Assembly (NCBI GenBank): GCA_030589945.1 | Contig: JAUUZN010000004.1 | Span: 1-55,179 of the forward strand | DNA length: 55,179 bases | Direction: 5' to 3' | Source of the DNA: Gammaproteobacteria bacterium | GTDB lineage: Bacteria > Pseudomonadota > Gammaproteobacteria > Enterobacterales > GCA-2746155 | Shown here: positions 8,517-15,855 of the stretch, piece by piece | Numbering within the stretch: the first letter of the stretch is position 1 | Layout of the letters: every line of letters begins with the position of its first letter | Translations under genes and position numbers: made by a program | The notes under the pieces: model-generated | Databases searched by the model: none | The model's input: only the letters and a program-made list of their open reading frames with translations | What the model was told of the DNA's origin: nothing

Positions 8517-9128
8517 TTAAATTGCCTCACCCCAATACGTGTAGCTGGCAAAGCGCGGCCCCGGCACATACATTTCATCCAAAGCTTTCATTTCAAAGCC
8601 CCCGTTTCTAATAATTTCTGGAATATTCCGGTTTAAATTACACCCGCCGCCAATTTTACCCCACAGCGGATTGATGCGATCTTGCCATTTTCTAACCGCT
8701 GCATCAGGAGCCATGCCATGCTCCGAAAACAACAGCTTACCTCCCGGTCTTAACACGCGTCGCATCTCAAGCATGGCGCGTGTGGTATCAGGGATGGTGC
8801 ACAGGGTATAGGTCAGTACCACCGTATCAACACTGTTCTTTTCCAGCGGAATTTCCTGACCATCCAAACCAATAAAATCTACGACCATCCCTGCGCGGGC
8901 AATCTGTTCTGCTGCCATTTTGCACGAACGCTGATTCGGCTCTAATCCAAAAATCATCTCCACGTTATCAGGATTATAATAGGGCATATTCAGCCCCGTA
9001 CCCATGCCTACCTCTAAAACACGACCCGTGGCATGGGGCACAATTTTTTGCCGCTGCCTACGAACGGGCTTCATACCACAACATAGGTTAATAACATGGG
9101 GCAAGATATGATTATCATAAAAGCTCAT
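8517..9128 (-). CDS. Class I SAM-dependent methyltransferase
   Basis: 203 residues of Rossmann methyltransferase. Motif I is VLEVGMGTGLN at residues 37-47, then the acidic end of strand 2 (GLEPN), VDTVVLTYTLCTIP and RVLRPGGKLLFSEHG. The pattern is that of the UbiE/phosphatidylethanolamine-methyltransferase-like Methyltransf_11 group. A Cys pair near the N-terminus (NLCCGMKPVRRQR) is also common in this subgroup. The substrate cannot be told. It forms a two-gene unit with DUF3820 and lies between an IS copy and a miniature element. Confidence 0.85.
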   Translation of the reverse strand: MSFYDNHILPHVINLCCGMKPVRRQRQKIVPHATGRVLEVGMGTGLNMPYYNPDNVEMIFGLEPNQRSCKMAAEQIARAGMVVDFIGLDGQEIPLEKNSVDTVVLTYTLCTIPDTTRAMLEMRRVLRPGGKLLFSEHGMAPDAAVRKWQDRINPLWGKIGGGCNLNRNIPEIIRNGGFEMKALDEMYVPGPRFASYTYWGEAI

Positions 9129-9170
9129 AAGGTGTCCTATTTTAATAGCTGTTAGTCTCTTGCATTTGAG

Positions 9171-9330
9171 GGTACTGACAAGTTAACTATTTTTACTCTA
9201 AAAAGTGGATATCTTGAGAGATTATCATCACAAATGATGGGTTCAAGTGGGCGCGAACTGTGTTATTTTTCAATATAAAGCTCTATTTGTGTAACATCAT
9301 CCCATGCGTCAAAGTTAACTTGTCAGTACC
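9171..9330 (+). repeat. 160-bp miniature element with IS6 ends (family A, copy 1)
   Basis: Starts GGTACTGACAAGTTAAC and ends with its reverse complement, GTTAACTTGTCAGTACC. The interior holds no transposase sequence. The reverse complement of the 161-bp element at 15365 aligns along its length: both have ATTTT after the left end, then ..AAGTGG, and TGTGTAA..TCATCCCAT near the right end. No target duplication is visible. It abuts a tRNA-Met piece on the right. Confidence 0.85.
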
Positions 9331-9349
9331 CTTCTGTGGGCAATTGGGA

Positions 9350-9374
9350 GAGTCAGGGAGGGGCCACCATTTTC
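9350..9374 (+). repeat. tRNA-Met 3'-end piece
   Basis: GAGTCAGGGAGGGGCCACC plus ATTTT matches the tRNA-Met 3' end and its first flanking bases with one difference. It is in the same orientation as the tRNA and lies 35 bp beyond the stop codon of the minus-strand gene at 9410. It reads as an attachment-site-like remnant. Confidence 0.75.
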
Positions 9375-9409
9375 TTTAAGATTCATTCTAAATAGATAAA
9401 TCCAATTTA

Positions 9410-10168
9410 CTAATTATTATGTAGTCCATTTATTGTATCTATGGCTTCATCACCATAAAATATTAAGTTTGTATAAATCGGCATCCATAGATGGTGCATT
9501 CCAATCCAATGATTTAAATATTCTGCAAGTTCTAATCTAGACTTAAATTTATCTAAAATTTGTTGAATCTCTTTATCACTTAGTAATTGGTCACACTCTG
9601 AGATTAATACTTCCAGAAACCCTTCTACACTATGACAATTTTCCCAAAGAACTTTGTGCGCATTATAACTGAGTAACTCCCTTAACAATTGACGATACTT
9701 AGGAGTCTTATCAATCGCAGAATAAGTCGTTGCATTAAGCACATAATACTTCTCAATAGATTCCTTTACTTTATTAGATCTTGGCAACCCTAATTTCAAC
9801 ATCTCTTCATAAACATTTGAGTTAGACGGTGAGAACAATGATTGTGATGCTATAAAAAAATCAACTAATAAATTCCAACACTTTGGTTCGCACTCTTGAT
9901 CAACTTCCAGAAATTCTATTGCTCTCTTTCCAGATTTAACGACTTCTCCCATAAACTCAATTCGATTTCTGGCAAGTACATTATTTGACTCAATTTCATC
10001 TTTGAGTTGTTCTAGTAACATACCTTCGTTCTCGTTGAATTGTCTCTGCTCATTCCACTCCGTCACCTGCATCCCGAGAAAGATACCGACCACGACCACG
10101 ATCACGTCCAGTCCCACGGCGAACCAGTTTTGCTCTTTGATGTGTTGAGTGAAACGTCTGAGGATCAT
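9410..10168 (-). CDS. DUF6090-family membrane-anchored protein
   Basis: 252 residues. Starts MILRRFTQHIKEQNW, then one membrane helix (VGLDVIVVVVGIFLGMQV, about 18-36) and TEWNEQR, the signature N-terminus of DUF6090. A long helical domain follows with several Cys (DQECEPKCW near 92, CHSVEG, SECDQ). Its function is unknown. The first 120 bases are almost identical to the gene at 13150 while the rest diverges. The 3' end lies next to a tRNA-Met piece; a GC-rich repeat fragment lies 85 bp upstream. Confidence 0.8.
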   Translation of the reverse strand: MILRRFTQHIKEQNWFAVGLDVIVVVVGIFLGMQVTEWNEQRQFNENEGMLLEQLKDEIESNNVLARNRIEFMGEVVKSGKRAIEFLEVDQECEPKCWNLLVDFFIASQSLFSPSNSNVYEEMLKLGLPRSNKVKESIEKYYVLNATTYSAIDKTPKYRQLLRELLSYNAHKVLWENCHSVEGFLEVLISECDQLLSDKEIQQILDKFKSRLELAEYLNHWIGMHHLWMPIYTNLIFYGDEAIDTINGLHNN

Positions 10169-10250
10169 CTTGAGTTCCTTTCATTATTCTTTTGAACAGA
10201 ATATATCACAGCAAAGCTCAAATTCAGAATCCCAGCTTTTCTGAATCCAA

Positions 10251-10288
10251 AAATCCGCCCCCACCTCCTACCGGTACTGACAAGTTGA
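10251..10288 (+). repeat. GC-rich repeat end joined to an IS6 end (duplicated junction)
   Basis: AAATCCGCCCCCACCTCC, then TACC and GGTACTGACAAGTTGAG. The same join of GC-rich repeat and IS end is found at 4799-4840, with a 2-base length difference. Beyond the IS end the two sites differ. Confidence 0.7.
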
Positions 10289-10345
10289 GTACAGACTCCA
10301 CTGTCAATCTGTATCAAAAGCTGTCTTTATTACTTAGTAATTTTA

Positions 10346-10822
10346 CTAATTCTTAATTCGTACCGATACATAAGAACCGTTCAAGATTTTCCAATTCCCA
10401 TCTTCTTTAATCAGAGTGAAATAGTCTAAATTATTATTTCTTGGTTCACCATTTATGGTAAAAATTGCATCAGCCCTTACAAAGGCTAACATTCCCTTCT
10501 CCACATGGACTGTGAAATTAGAAACAGGTTCTGTATATTTAGTTGGGTTACTTCTAGATTTTAGACGTTCCAAAAATTCCTGAATGGTCATGGTATAAGT
10601 ATTCCATTTCCCATCTCTTAAAGAAGCGCCTCCTATGTTAGCCTTTTCGCTAAACATTGCCGGTATTGCGTCTAAATCATAATTACCAGCAGCAGTCAGA
10701 AATTGCTCCACTAAATTTATTACAGCGGCTTTTTCAGATTCTATATCCAATGTTTCTGTCTGTTGAGCTGAAGTCAAAAAACTGAATGTGAGTGCAATTA
10801 AGAGTAGTAGTGTTTTTTTCAT
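10346..10822 (-). CDS. Secreted NTF2/SnoaL-like (DUF4440-type) protein
   Basis: 158 residues from the ATG at 10822 (a frame extending to 10855 adds 11 non-signal residues). The signal peptide MKKTLLLLIALTFSFLTSA is clear. The mature part has the cone-shaped NTF2 fold pattern: an N-terminal helix (AVINLVEQFLTAAGNYDLDAIPAMF), then beta strands ending DYFTLIKEDGNWKILNGSY. Such proteins bind or isomerise small molecules, but no catalytic residue can be assigned, so a periplasmic role of unknown substrate is all that can be said. It lies 58 bp after an IS end and 134 bp before a full GC-rich element. Confidence 0.75.
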   Translation of the reverse strand: MKKTLLLLIALTFSFLTSAQQTETLDIESEKAAVINLVEQFLTAAGNYDLDAIPAMFSEKANIGGASLRDGKWNTYTMTIQEFLERLKSRSNPTKYTEPVSNFTVHVEKGMLAFVRADAIFTINGEPRNNNLDYFTLIKEDGNWKILNGSYVSVRIKN

Positions 10823-10956
10823 TTGAAAACGGTCATGTAATGAAGTTCCTTTCATAGTATATCAACTCGTCGCCAGAAGCTTGTTGATTTGCTTATGTAT
10901 TGTCTTAACATTGACTACAAATTAACTCCTAAGATGAAAAAAGTCCACTACTCTAG

Positions 10957-11102
10957 CCCACCTCCCACCACCGGAACCCCGGACACGCAACTCGGACGCC
11001 ACCCCGAGAAAATTTCCCGAGCAGCCTGCCTCAGGCCTCTGAACCGATCACTCTGTGGAACTTTGGAGAATACCGGAGACTTCGCTTAGGTGGGTGGAGG
11101 GG
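10957..11102 (+). repeat. GC-rich inverted-repeat element, copy A
   Basis: Begins CCCACCTCCCACCACCGG and ends AGGTGGGTGGAGGGG, so the ends can pair over about 11 bp. It contains an inner hairpin, CTCGG...CCGAG, near 10991-11008. Copy B at 15161 shares both ends. The tRNA-Met piece at 11146 follows at nearly the same distance as in copy B. No protein-coding sense was found. Confidence 0.7.
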
Positions 11103-11145
11103 CATTTTCAGAGCTTCAGTTTGAAGTTTCCTTTACGCTGCCGCT

Positions 11146-11180
11146 TCGTCAGGTCCCCCGTTCGAGTCGGGAGGGGGCCA
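11146..11180 (+). repeat. tRNA-Met 3'-end piece (35 nt)
   Basis: TCGTCAGGTCCCCCGTTCGA and the following GTCGGGAGGGGGCCA match tRNA-Met positions 779-813, differing only where one G has shifted across the A. It is the longest near-exact remnant. It has the same orientation as the tRNA and lies 36 bp beyond the stop codon of the minus-strand fragment at 11216. Confidence 0.85.
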
Positions 11181-11215
11181 CTCGATTTTTCGATTGTGAA
11201 TAAATTTTCAGTAAC

Positions 11216-11471
11216 CTAATTTGAGTGATGTAGATTGACTTCATCCTCATCAAGACCAAGAAATCGTGATGCATTATTGTAAAATATATTTCTTTTTTCC
11301 TGCTCAGTCAGAAAATCAAAACTTTCCAATTGTTTAATTGAATCTTCAATACCATTGGGCCAGTACATTTGATCGGAGCCAAACATAACGCGCTTAAGCA
11401 ACCCCATTGTTTTAGCCTTACGAAGAAATTCTTCACCATACATTTTTGGACCAGGATGAGCGATATTGACA
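11216..11471 (-). pseudogene. C-terminal fragment of an amidohydrolase-2 family enzyme
   Basis: The frame reads NIAHPGPKMYGEEFLRKAKT, then VMFGSDQMYWPNGIEDSI and NIFYNNASRFLGL. This is the C-terminal end of a TIM-barrel metal-dependent hydrolase (the GSD aspartate and the final N.A..LGL helix). Family members have about 280-350 residues; only about 80 remain. The coding sense begins exactly where the fused IS-end palindrome stops (11462-11489), so the rest was removed at that repeat. An ATG inside the fragment is not the native start. Confidence 0.75.
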
Positions 11472-11489
11472 AGTTAACTTGTCAGTACC
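11462..11489. repeat. Fused 28-bp IS-end palindrome, with an extra tandem end
   Basis: GATATTGACAAGTTAAC overlaps GTTAACTTGTCAGTACC so that both ends share one GTTAAC core and nothing lies between them. The last 12 bases (TTGTCAGTACCC) are followed directly by a second copy, TTGTCAGCACCC, at 11491-11502. It cuts the amidohydrolase fragment on one side and borders the PfkB-like gene on the other. Confidence 0.85.
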
Positions 11490-11505
11490 CTTGTCAGCAC
11501 CCCCG

Positions 11506-12666
11506 CTATTTCGTTGCCGTTAAATTAACCGCCCTGGATGCATTGCTCTCAACTTTATCGATGCATCTGACCACCAGTTTATTCAACGCATCCTGACTGA
11601 ATGTCGTGATGTTTGACTTTCTGGAGTGATGCATCAATGCCGATAAGCCCGCACCTAACTCGGATGCGGCAATCGCAGCGAGCAGGCCATCTTTCATCAC
11701 TTCCACGAAATAAGGGTAAAATAAATGCCCGGTAATGCGCGCATCGCCGCGGCCGACCTGATACTTTCCGCCAATTTTTGGGTCAACCTGTGGCTCATCA
11801 AATTCTTCAGCTATTTTTGTAGAATCCTCTGCGTCCAAAGGTAGATGGATCAGGTATTGTTTATTTTCGTATTGATAACAGGTTAATGAGCCACCAGTTG
11901 AAAAACCCAGCGCAAATGTCATGCCCGGATGCATGTGCGGATTATGGTTCTTAGTGAATCTTTCGGTGATATTCAGCAGCGCCTCATCCGACATTTCATC
12001 CGGAAAGATCGGTGTGCCAAACTTTTCGATCAACTCGTCATCATTTAAACAAACAACGACATCATTGTTACCAATACGCGGCTGGATCGTATCGAAGCCA
12101 ATACCGGTCGGTACAATAATTTGTGGTCCCAGGTAACTGTTTAAATAACCGGGTGTGATGATCGGGATTCTGTCTGCCCTTCTGAATCTTTTCTTGATTT
12201 CATCATCTAGGGTGTCGATGGGCGGGTGCGGTGAAACCAATAAATACGTGCGGCCATGTGCATTACCGTTATAACACTCACGCGGACCCCAAATATTCGT
12301 ATGCACCTGGACAACGTTCACATCATTAAATATATGGTTATCAATTTCCTGCTGAGCAATCGACGAGCGGTCATCAGGTAACATAATTTTAAACTGCACA
12401 TCCACCTGCATAGCAGAATAAAGCGCAGTTAGTCCTAGGAAAACATTCGACGTATTACCGCCGGAGTTAGGTGCCGAGACGTTCTCCCTTGAAATGAAAT
12501 ATTCTGAGTGCTCCGGATCATCGAGCGTTAAATAGAACCCGTCTTTATCCTTGGTCACTTTTTCAAGAGGGACCTTGTTGTAACGAAGCTCGGGAATATC
12601 TACAAACTCTTTAACGAAATAATCATTAACCGGAACACCGATTCCACGCATTTTTGGCATCAACAC
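11506..12666 (-). CDS. PfkB/ribokinase-like protein, divergent
   Basis: 386 residues. Signs of a PfkB sugar-kinase fold: SGGNTSNVFLGL at 68-79 (the family's GG.A.N substrate-binding motif), VVVCLNDDELIEKFG at 203-217 (the LN..E motif) and VGRGDARITG at 304-313 in place of the family's GAGD(S/A)F. The GRGD variant and extra length (usual 290-330) set it apart. Asp308 would be the catalytic base. The substrate is unknown; similarity is by motif only. The DNA is richer in G+C than its neighbours, suggesting foreign origin. Its 3' end lies 17 bases from the fused palindrome. Confidence 0.5.
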   Translation of the reverse strand: MLMPKMRGIGVPVNDYFVKEFVDIPELRYNKVPLEKVTKDKDGFYLTLDDPEHSEYFISRENVSAPNSGGNTSNVFLGLTALYSAMQVDVQFKIMLPDDRSSIAQQEIDNHIFNDVNVVQVHTNIWGPRECYNGNAHGRTYLLVSPHPPIDTLDDEIKKRFRRADRIPIITPGYLNSYLGPQIIVPTGIGFDTIQPRIGNNDVVVCLNDDELIEKFGTPIFPDEMSDEALLNITERFTKNHNPHMHPGMTFALGFSTGGSLTCYQYENKQYLIHLPLDAEDSTKIAEEFDEPQVDPKIGGKYQVGRGDARITGHLFYPYFVEVMKDGLLAAIAASELGAGLSALMHHSRKSNITTFSQDALNKLVVRCIDKVESNASRAVNLTATK

Positions 12667-12725
12667 AGTTACAACCCCACCTTTTTAATGTCTTCAACTA
12701 CCGCATTTGATAGTATCTAAATTGG

Positions 12726-12752
12726 GGCTTTTTCAACCTTAATTGAAAAACC
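12726..12752. other. Strong inverted repeat upstream of the PfkB-like gene
   Basis: GGCTTTTTCAA and TTGAAAAACC form a stem of about 10 bp with one bulge around CCTTAA. Read on the minus strand it lies about 60 bp upstream of the gene start. It could be a terminator for upstream transcription or a leader structure; there is no clean U tract. Confidence 0.35.
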
Positions 12753-12831
12753 CTGACTTTATATTAGTCTTTTCTTATATAAAAAGCCAGTCAGATCTGA
12801 ATGTCGGATAGATTGATGCTTCAATAATGAG

Positions 12832-13081
12832 GGTACTGACAGATTTTGACAAGTTAACTTTTGAAAGTTCAAACGTCCAATCCTTGTTTGTGTTCAGTTA
12901 GCAGTTACACTTTCCCAAGACGCAAAGGCACGATCTCTGAACACTCTGTAATTCTTAGCAGAAAGATGATTTCAGATGGAAAACGGTAACGTTTGTATAT
13001 ATTCATACCCAAAGCACTCGCTGCGCTCACGGGGCAAGCTTTCCTCGGATTATGCATTAGCCAGAGTTAACTTGTCAGTAC
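12832..13081 (-). repeat. Internally deleted IS6 miniature (250 bp)
   Basis: Left end GGTACTGACA, then a second nested end TTTTGACAAGTTAACTT; the right end GTTAACTTGTCAGTACC closes at 13081. Inside are the two extremities of the transposase gene: the C-terminal side (TTTCCCAAGACGCAAAGGCA near 12911) joined to the N-terminal side (AACGTTTGTATATATTCAT near 12987). These are followed by a palindromic AAAGCACTCGCTGCGCTCAC...GGGGCAAGC segment. It has no coding ability and would need a transposase in trans. Confidence 0.8.
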
Positions 13082-13149
13082 CCGAAATGGGCCTGATGAG
13101 CCGAGTTTGGCGCTGATGGGTGATATTTTTTTTAATTAACCATCAAGAA

Positions 13150-13881
13150 TCAATGAAGAAATTTCCTAATTGACGAAATAAGTTCTTTTGCCATTGTTCT
13201 CTGAATACGTAGGTCATGAAGAATCTCCTTTCTATGAGTTATGATTTGAGGAACCCACTCCAGCAGTTTCTTATTTTCTCGTAATCGATTTAACACCTTG
13301 AGGGCATCTTCTACATTAACTTCAGGCTCCTCATCATAGAAGCCAATATATTGTTCAGGAGCCATAATACCGGCCTTTCTTTCCTGGTATTCAGTCTGTA
13401 AATGATACCAAAAAGTATTCCATTGCTTTCCTTCTTCAATGAGACCGTAATATTCCAAAATAGCAGTTCGCAGGCTTTGGTTGCTTATAATATCAAGCCT
13501 CCCACTATAAGTTATTTCCTGGTAGCTGTTATTAGAGGGAGGTGGTGCATAGCTGTAGTTAGCCTGCTCTATTGACTTAAGAAAATAAACCGGCTTTCCA
13601 TGAACTAAAGTCTCTTCAGCAGCAGCATCTATAAGAAATTGAGCCATCTCCTGTCGAGATTCACTCAACAAGATTGCAATATCTAACAATTTAAGGTCTG
13701 TCTCAAGATCAGTTATGAAGCGAATTAGATAATCACTCTCCATAGCTTGCTCTTTACGTTCCTCATTCCACTCCGTCACCTGCATGCCGAGAAATATACC
13801 GACCACGACCACAATCACATCCAGTCCGACGGCGAACCAGTTTTGCTCTTTGATGTGTTTAGTGAAGCGTCTGAGTATCAT
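13150..13881 (-). CDS. DUF6090-family membrane-anchored protein
   Basis: 243 residues. N-terminus MILRRFTKHIKEQNW, a single membrane helix (VGLDVIVVVVGIFLGMQV) and TEWNEERKEQ. A helical domain follows with ILLSESRQEMAQFLIDAA and the SYQEITYSGRLDIISNQSLR motif typical of the family, where related proteins show short aligned helices. The gene at 9410 shares the first 40 codons almost base for base but little beyond, so the 5' module has been copied or kept uniform. Its function is unknown. An IS end (CGACAAGTTAACC) lies 30 bp upstream of its start. Confidence 0.8.
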   Translation of the reverse strand: MILRRFTKHIKEQNWFAVGLDVIVVVVGIFLGMQVTEWNEERKEQAMESDYLIRFITDLETDLKLLDIAILLSESRQEMAQFLIDAAAEETLVHGKPVYFLKSIEQANYSYAPPPSNNSYQEITYSGRLDIISNQSLRTAILEYYGLIEEGKQWNTFWYHLQTEYQERKAGIMAPEQYIGFYDEEPEVNVEDALKVLNRLRENKKLLEWVPQIITHRKEILHDLRIQRTMAKELISSIRKFLH

Positions 13882-13904
13882 GATGTGGGTTCCATTTTAA
13901 ATGT

Positions 13905-13926
13905 TCATATCGACAAGTTAACCTTC
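13905..13926 (+). repeat. Lone IS6 end
   Basis: TTCATATCGACAAGTTAACC is the inner part of the left end. It separates the DUF6090 gene from the serine hydrolase gene, with 17 bases between it and the hydrolase stop. Confidence 0.6.
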
Positions 13927-13942
13927 AAGAGTCTAGGTAGGG

Positions 13943-15085
13943 TTATTGTTTACCGTTCACAAATTTCATATTGTTCATCCCTGCGGCTGGTAGTATATAA
14001 TCAGACATTATTTTCATACCTGATAAAGGCATCCGTTTGTTATAAACTCCGGCTGTCATCACAACCATCATATCTAATTCTTTAATAATAAAAATTCGTT
14101 GCCCACCATTTCCTATTGCCGCTGGTACATTAAGTATGTGTTCATCAGATGCAAAACGAGGTATCCACCACTGATAACCATATCCAGCTGTCCATCCAGT
14201 ACTAATATGTGGTGTTATACTACTTTTCACCCAGCTAGGATCAAGAATTTGCTTATTACCCCAACGTCCCTCATTTAAATAAAGTGAGCCGATTTTAGCT
14301 ACATCACGTGGACGTAATCTCAGGCCAGAAGCATAGGCTAATAACCCATGCTCTGCTGAATGCCATTCAAAATTTTCGATTCCTAAAGGTTTAAATAGCT
14401 TTTCAGTGGCTATATCCTTGCCGTCTTTACCATAGCCCTGTTCAATTAAATAACCGAGCAAGGTAGGTAAGCCACCATTGTATTTAAAGACTATTCCGGG
14501 TTTATTTTCCAAACTACGGCCTATAACAAAGGCTATTGGGTCAGGACTTTTATCCATTCTAATTTCGTCATTTCCTTGATTTGTATAATCTGTTGGTTCA
14601 AACCAAGACAACCCTGTGGTCATTGTTAATATATGATGCAAGGTTAGTTGCGATTTTTCTGGAGATAGTTGTTGATGATATTTTGGCAATAATTTCAATA
14701 ACCCAGTATCTGTAGAGGGGACTTTTCCTTCAGCTATTCCTATACCCACTAAAGCTGACGTCACGCTTTTGCTTACAGATCGCATGTCATGAAGTACATC
14801 AGCATTAAAGTGAATTTTACCTAAACTAGTTCCCCAGTTTTCATCCTCACCACTGAAGTATTTTTCAAGAACTATTTTATTATTTTTGAAGACAAGAATG
14901 CTATGAATGTTACTTTTTGGATTTTTGTCAATATAACTTACAAGAGATTGTAGGTGACTGCTATCTAATCCAACTTTGTCTGGTGTGGTAGTTTTCCATT
15001 CATTATCAGCTGAGAGCAAATTAAATGAAACTGCCCATAATAGTAATAGTGCAATTTTTATTCTACTTAACTTAAAGAATTGCAT
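13943..15085 (-). CDS. Beta-lactamase-related serine hydrolase (class C/esterase fold), secreted
   Basis: 380 residues. A signal peptide (about 1-26) is followed by the serine beta-lactamase/DD-peptidase fold. SxxK is Ser103-Val-Ser-Lys106 in MRSVSKSVTSALVG, the YxN motif is FKYNGGLPTLLG, and the late strand reads GYGYQWWIPRF...GNGGQRIFI, standing in for the KTG box. Members act as peptidases, esterases or 6-aminohexanoate hydrolases; the reaction here cannot be chosen. A GC-rich element lies 75 bp upstream and an IS end follows the stop. Confidence 0.85.
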   Translation of the reverse strand: MQFFKLSRIKIALLLLWAVSFNLLSADNEWKTTTPDKVGLDSSHLQSLVSYIDKNPKSNIHSILVFKNNKIVLEKYFSGEDENWGTSLGKIHFNADVLHDMRSVSKSVTSALVGIGIAEGKVPSTDTGLLKLLPKYHQQLSPEKSQLTLHHILTMTTGLSWFEPTDYTNQGNDEIRMDKSPDPIAFVIGRSLENKPGIVFKYNGGLPTLLGYLIEQGYGKDGKDIATEKLFKPLGIENFEWHSAEHGLLAYASGLRLRPRDVAKIGSLYLNEGRWGNKQILDPSWVKSSITPHISTGWTAGYGYQWWIPRFASDEHILNVPAAIGNGGQRIFIIKELDMMVVMTAGVYNKRMPLSGMKIMSDYILPAAGMNNMKFVNGKQ

Positions 15086-15160
15086 ACAAAGGTATCCTTG
15101 TTTAGGTGTTCATTTCCTTTTGTGAATACATCCTATCAAAGAGTTGATGAATACTCAAAA

Positions 15161-15260
15161 CCCCCACCTCCCACCACCGGAATTCCCGGAAGCAAGTCTC
15201 GGCGGCGGCTGAACGGACTGCAGGGGATCAGTCTGGGAATATTGTTGAGGTGGGTGGTGT
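15161..15260 (+). repeat. GC-rich inverted-repeat element, copy B
   Basis: Starts CCCCCACCTCCCACCACCGG and ends GAGGTGGGTGGTG; the ends pair over 11 bp with one mismatch (CACCTCCCACC against the complement of GGTGGGTGGTG). The inner part (GGAATTCC..., GGCGGCGG) differs from copy A and is shorter. The right end is 43 bp before a tRNA-Met piece, as in copy A. Confidence 0.7.
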
Positions 15261-15302
15261 AAGCAGATTGGGGACCTCAATTTTTGGTTTAACTTGACGC
15301 TG

Positions 15303-15350
15303 TCGTTTCGGTGGACATCTTGTTCGAGTCATGGAGGGGCTACCACTGTT
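15303..15350 (+). repeat. Degenerate tRNA-Met 3'-end piece
   Basis: TCGTTTCGGTGGACATC, TTGTTCGAGTC and ATGGAGGGGCTACCA follow the order of the tRNA-Met variable loop, T-arm and acceptor end with scattered changes (TTCGAGTC and GGAGGGGC.ACCA kept). Same orientation as the tRNA. A miniature element starts 15 bp later. Confidence 0.65.
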
Positions 15351-15364
15351 GTCTTTGAAATCAA

Positions 15365-15525
15365 AGTACTGACAAGTTAACTCAGATGTATGGGATGACC
15401 TTACACAAGCTGGCTAGTTTTTTGCTTTATGTACTCAGTACATACCCACTTAAAGCTAATTTTTAGGCTAATGGAAGATCCCCATTACCACATTTTTATG
15501 CGAAAATAGTTAACTTGTCAGTACC
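15365..15525 (-). repeat. 161-bp miniature element with IS6 ends (family A, copy 2)
   Basis: Starts AGTACTGACAAGTTAAC and ends GTTAACTTGTCAGTACC. Its reverse complement aligns with the element at 9171 over the whole length, so the two copies are inverted relative to each other and bracket 6.3 kb. It contains the palindrome ATGTACTCAGTACAT. Its right end supplies the stop codon of the truncated parE. Confidence 0.85.
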
Positions 15526-15617
15526 TACTTAAGCATAACATCAGTACCAAAGTTGACAATAGAGTAATCAAGAATAGAATCTAAATCAGTACTGGCTTTA
15601 TTTGAAAGACTATACAT
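15525..15617 (-). pseudogene. parE: parE toxin truncated by a miniature element
   Basis: Thirty codons reading MYSLSNKASTDLDSILDYSI then VNFGTDVMLK and TAG. This matches the first 30 residues of the complete ParE at 22402 (MYSLSNQASADLDSILDYTI). The TAG is formed by the terminal bases of the miniature element (AAGTAGGTACTGAC on the minus strand). The catalytic-fold remainder is missing, so no active toxin can be made. The start overlaps the parD stop in ATGTATAG, as in the intact pair. Confidence 0.9.
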
Positions 15618-15855
15618 TATGTCTTTCTTTAACATCATTAAGAATATCTGTCATGCTTCGATCACTGATACCACTTTCCTCACCGGCAATTAAAGCAGAA
15701 CGTAGTAATTCAATTTTAAGTTTATATTCTTGATCATGACGAATTAACTCTCGTAGATACTCACTGTCATTTCCATAATGACCAGAATCTACTTGTGACT
15801 TAATCCATGAGTCCTGTTGTTCAGTGACTGTTATAGTTTTTCGTTGCATTGACAT
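15610..15855 (-). CDS. parD: ParD-family antitoxin (ribbon-helix-helix), toxin partner broken
   Basis: About 81 residues: MSMQRKTITVTEQQDSWIKS is the DNA-binding ribbon and first helix, followed by GNDSEYLRELIRHDQE and the C-terminal toxin-binding tail (ISDRSMTDILNDVKERHNV). The ATG at 15855 sits 8 bases after GGTGAG; an ATG at 15861 is too close to it. It is over 80 percent like the ParD at 22682 by eye. With parE truncated, it may still bind its operator and could neutralise the ParE made from the second locus. Confidence 0.88.
   Translation of the reverse strand: MSMQRKTITVTEQQDSWIKSQVDSGHYGNDSEYLRELIRHDQEYKLKIELLRSALIAGEESGISDRSMTDILNDVKERHNV

Noticed and set aside
10889-11089. Plus-strand frame over the GC-rich element
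   Set aside because: The sequence is explained by the repeat (also at 15161) and the frame is not conserved between the copies.
10957-15350. Integron attC sites
   Set aside because: The canonical inverse core and core motifs (RYYYAAC/GTTRRRY arrangement) are not found in the GC-rich element, and no integron integrase is in the window.
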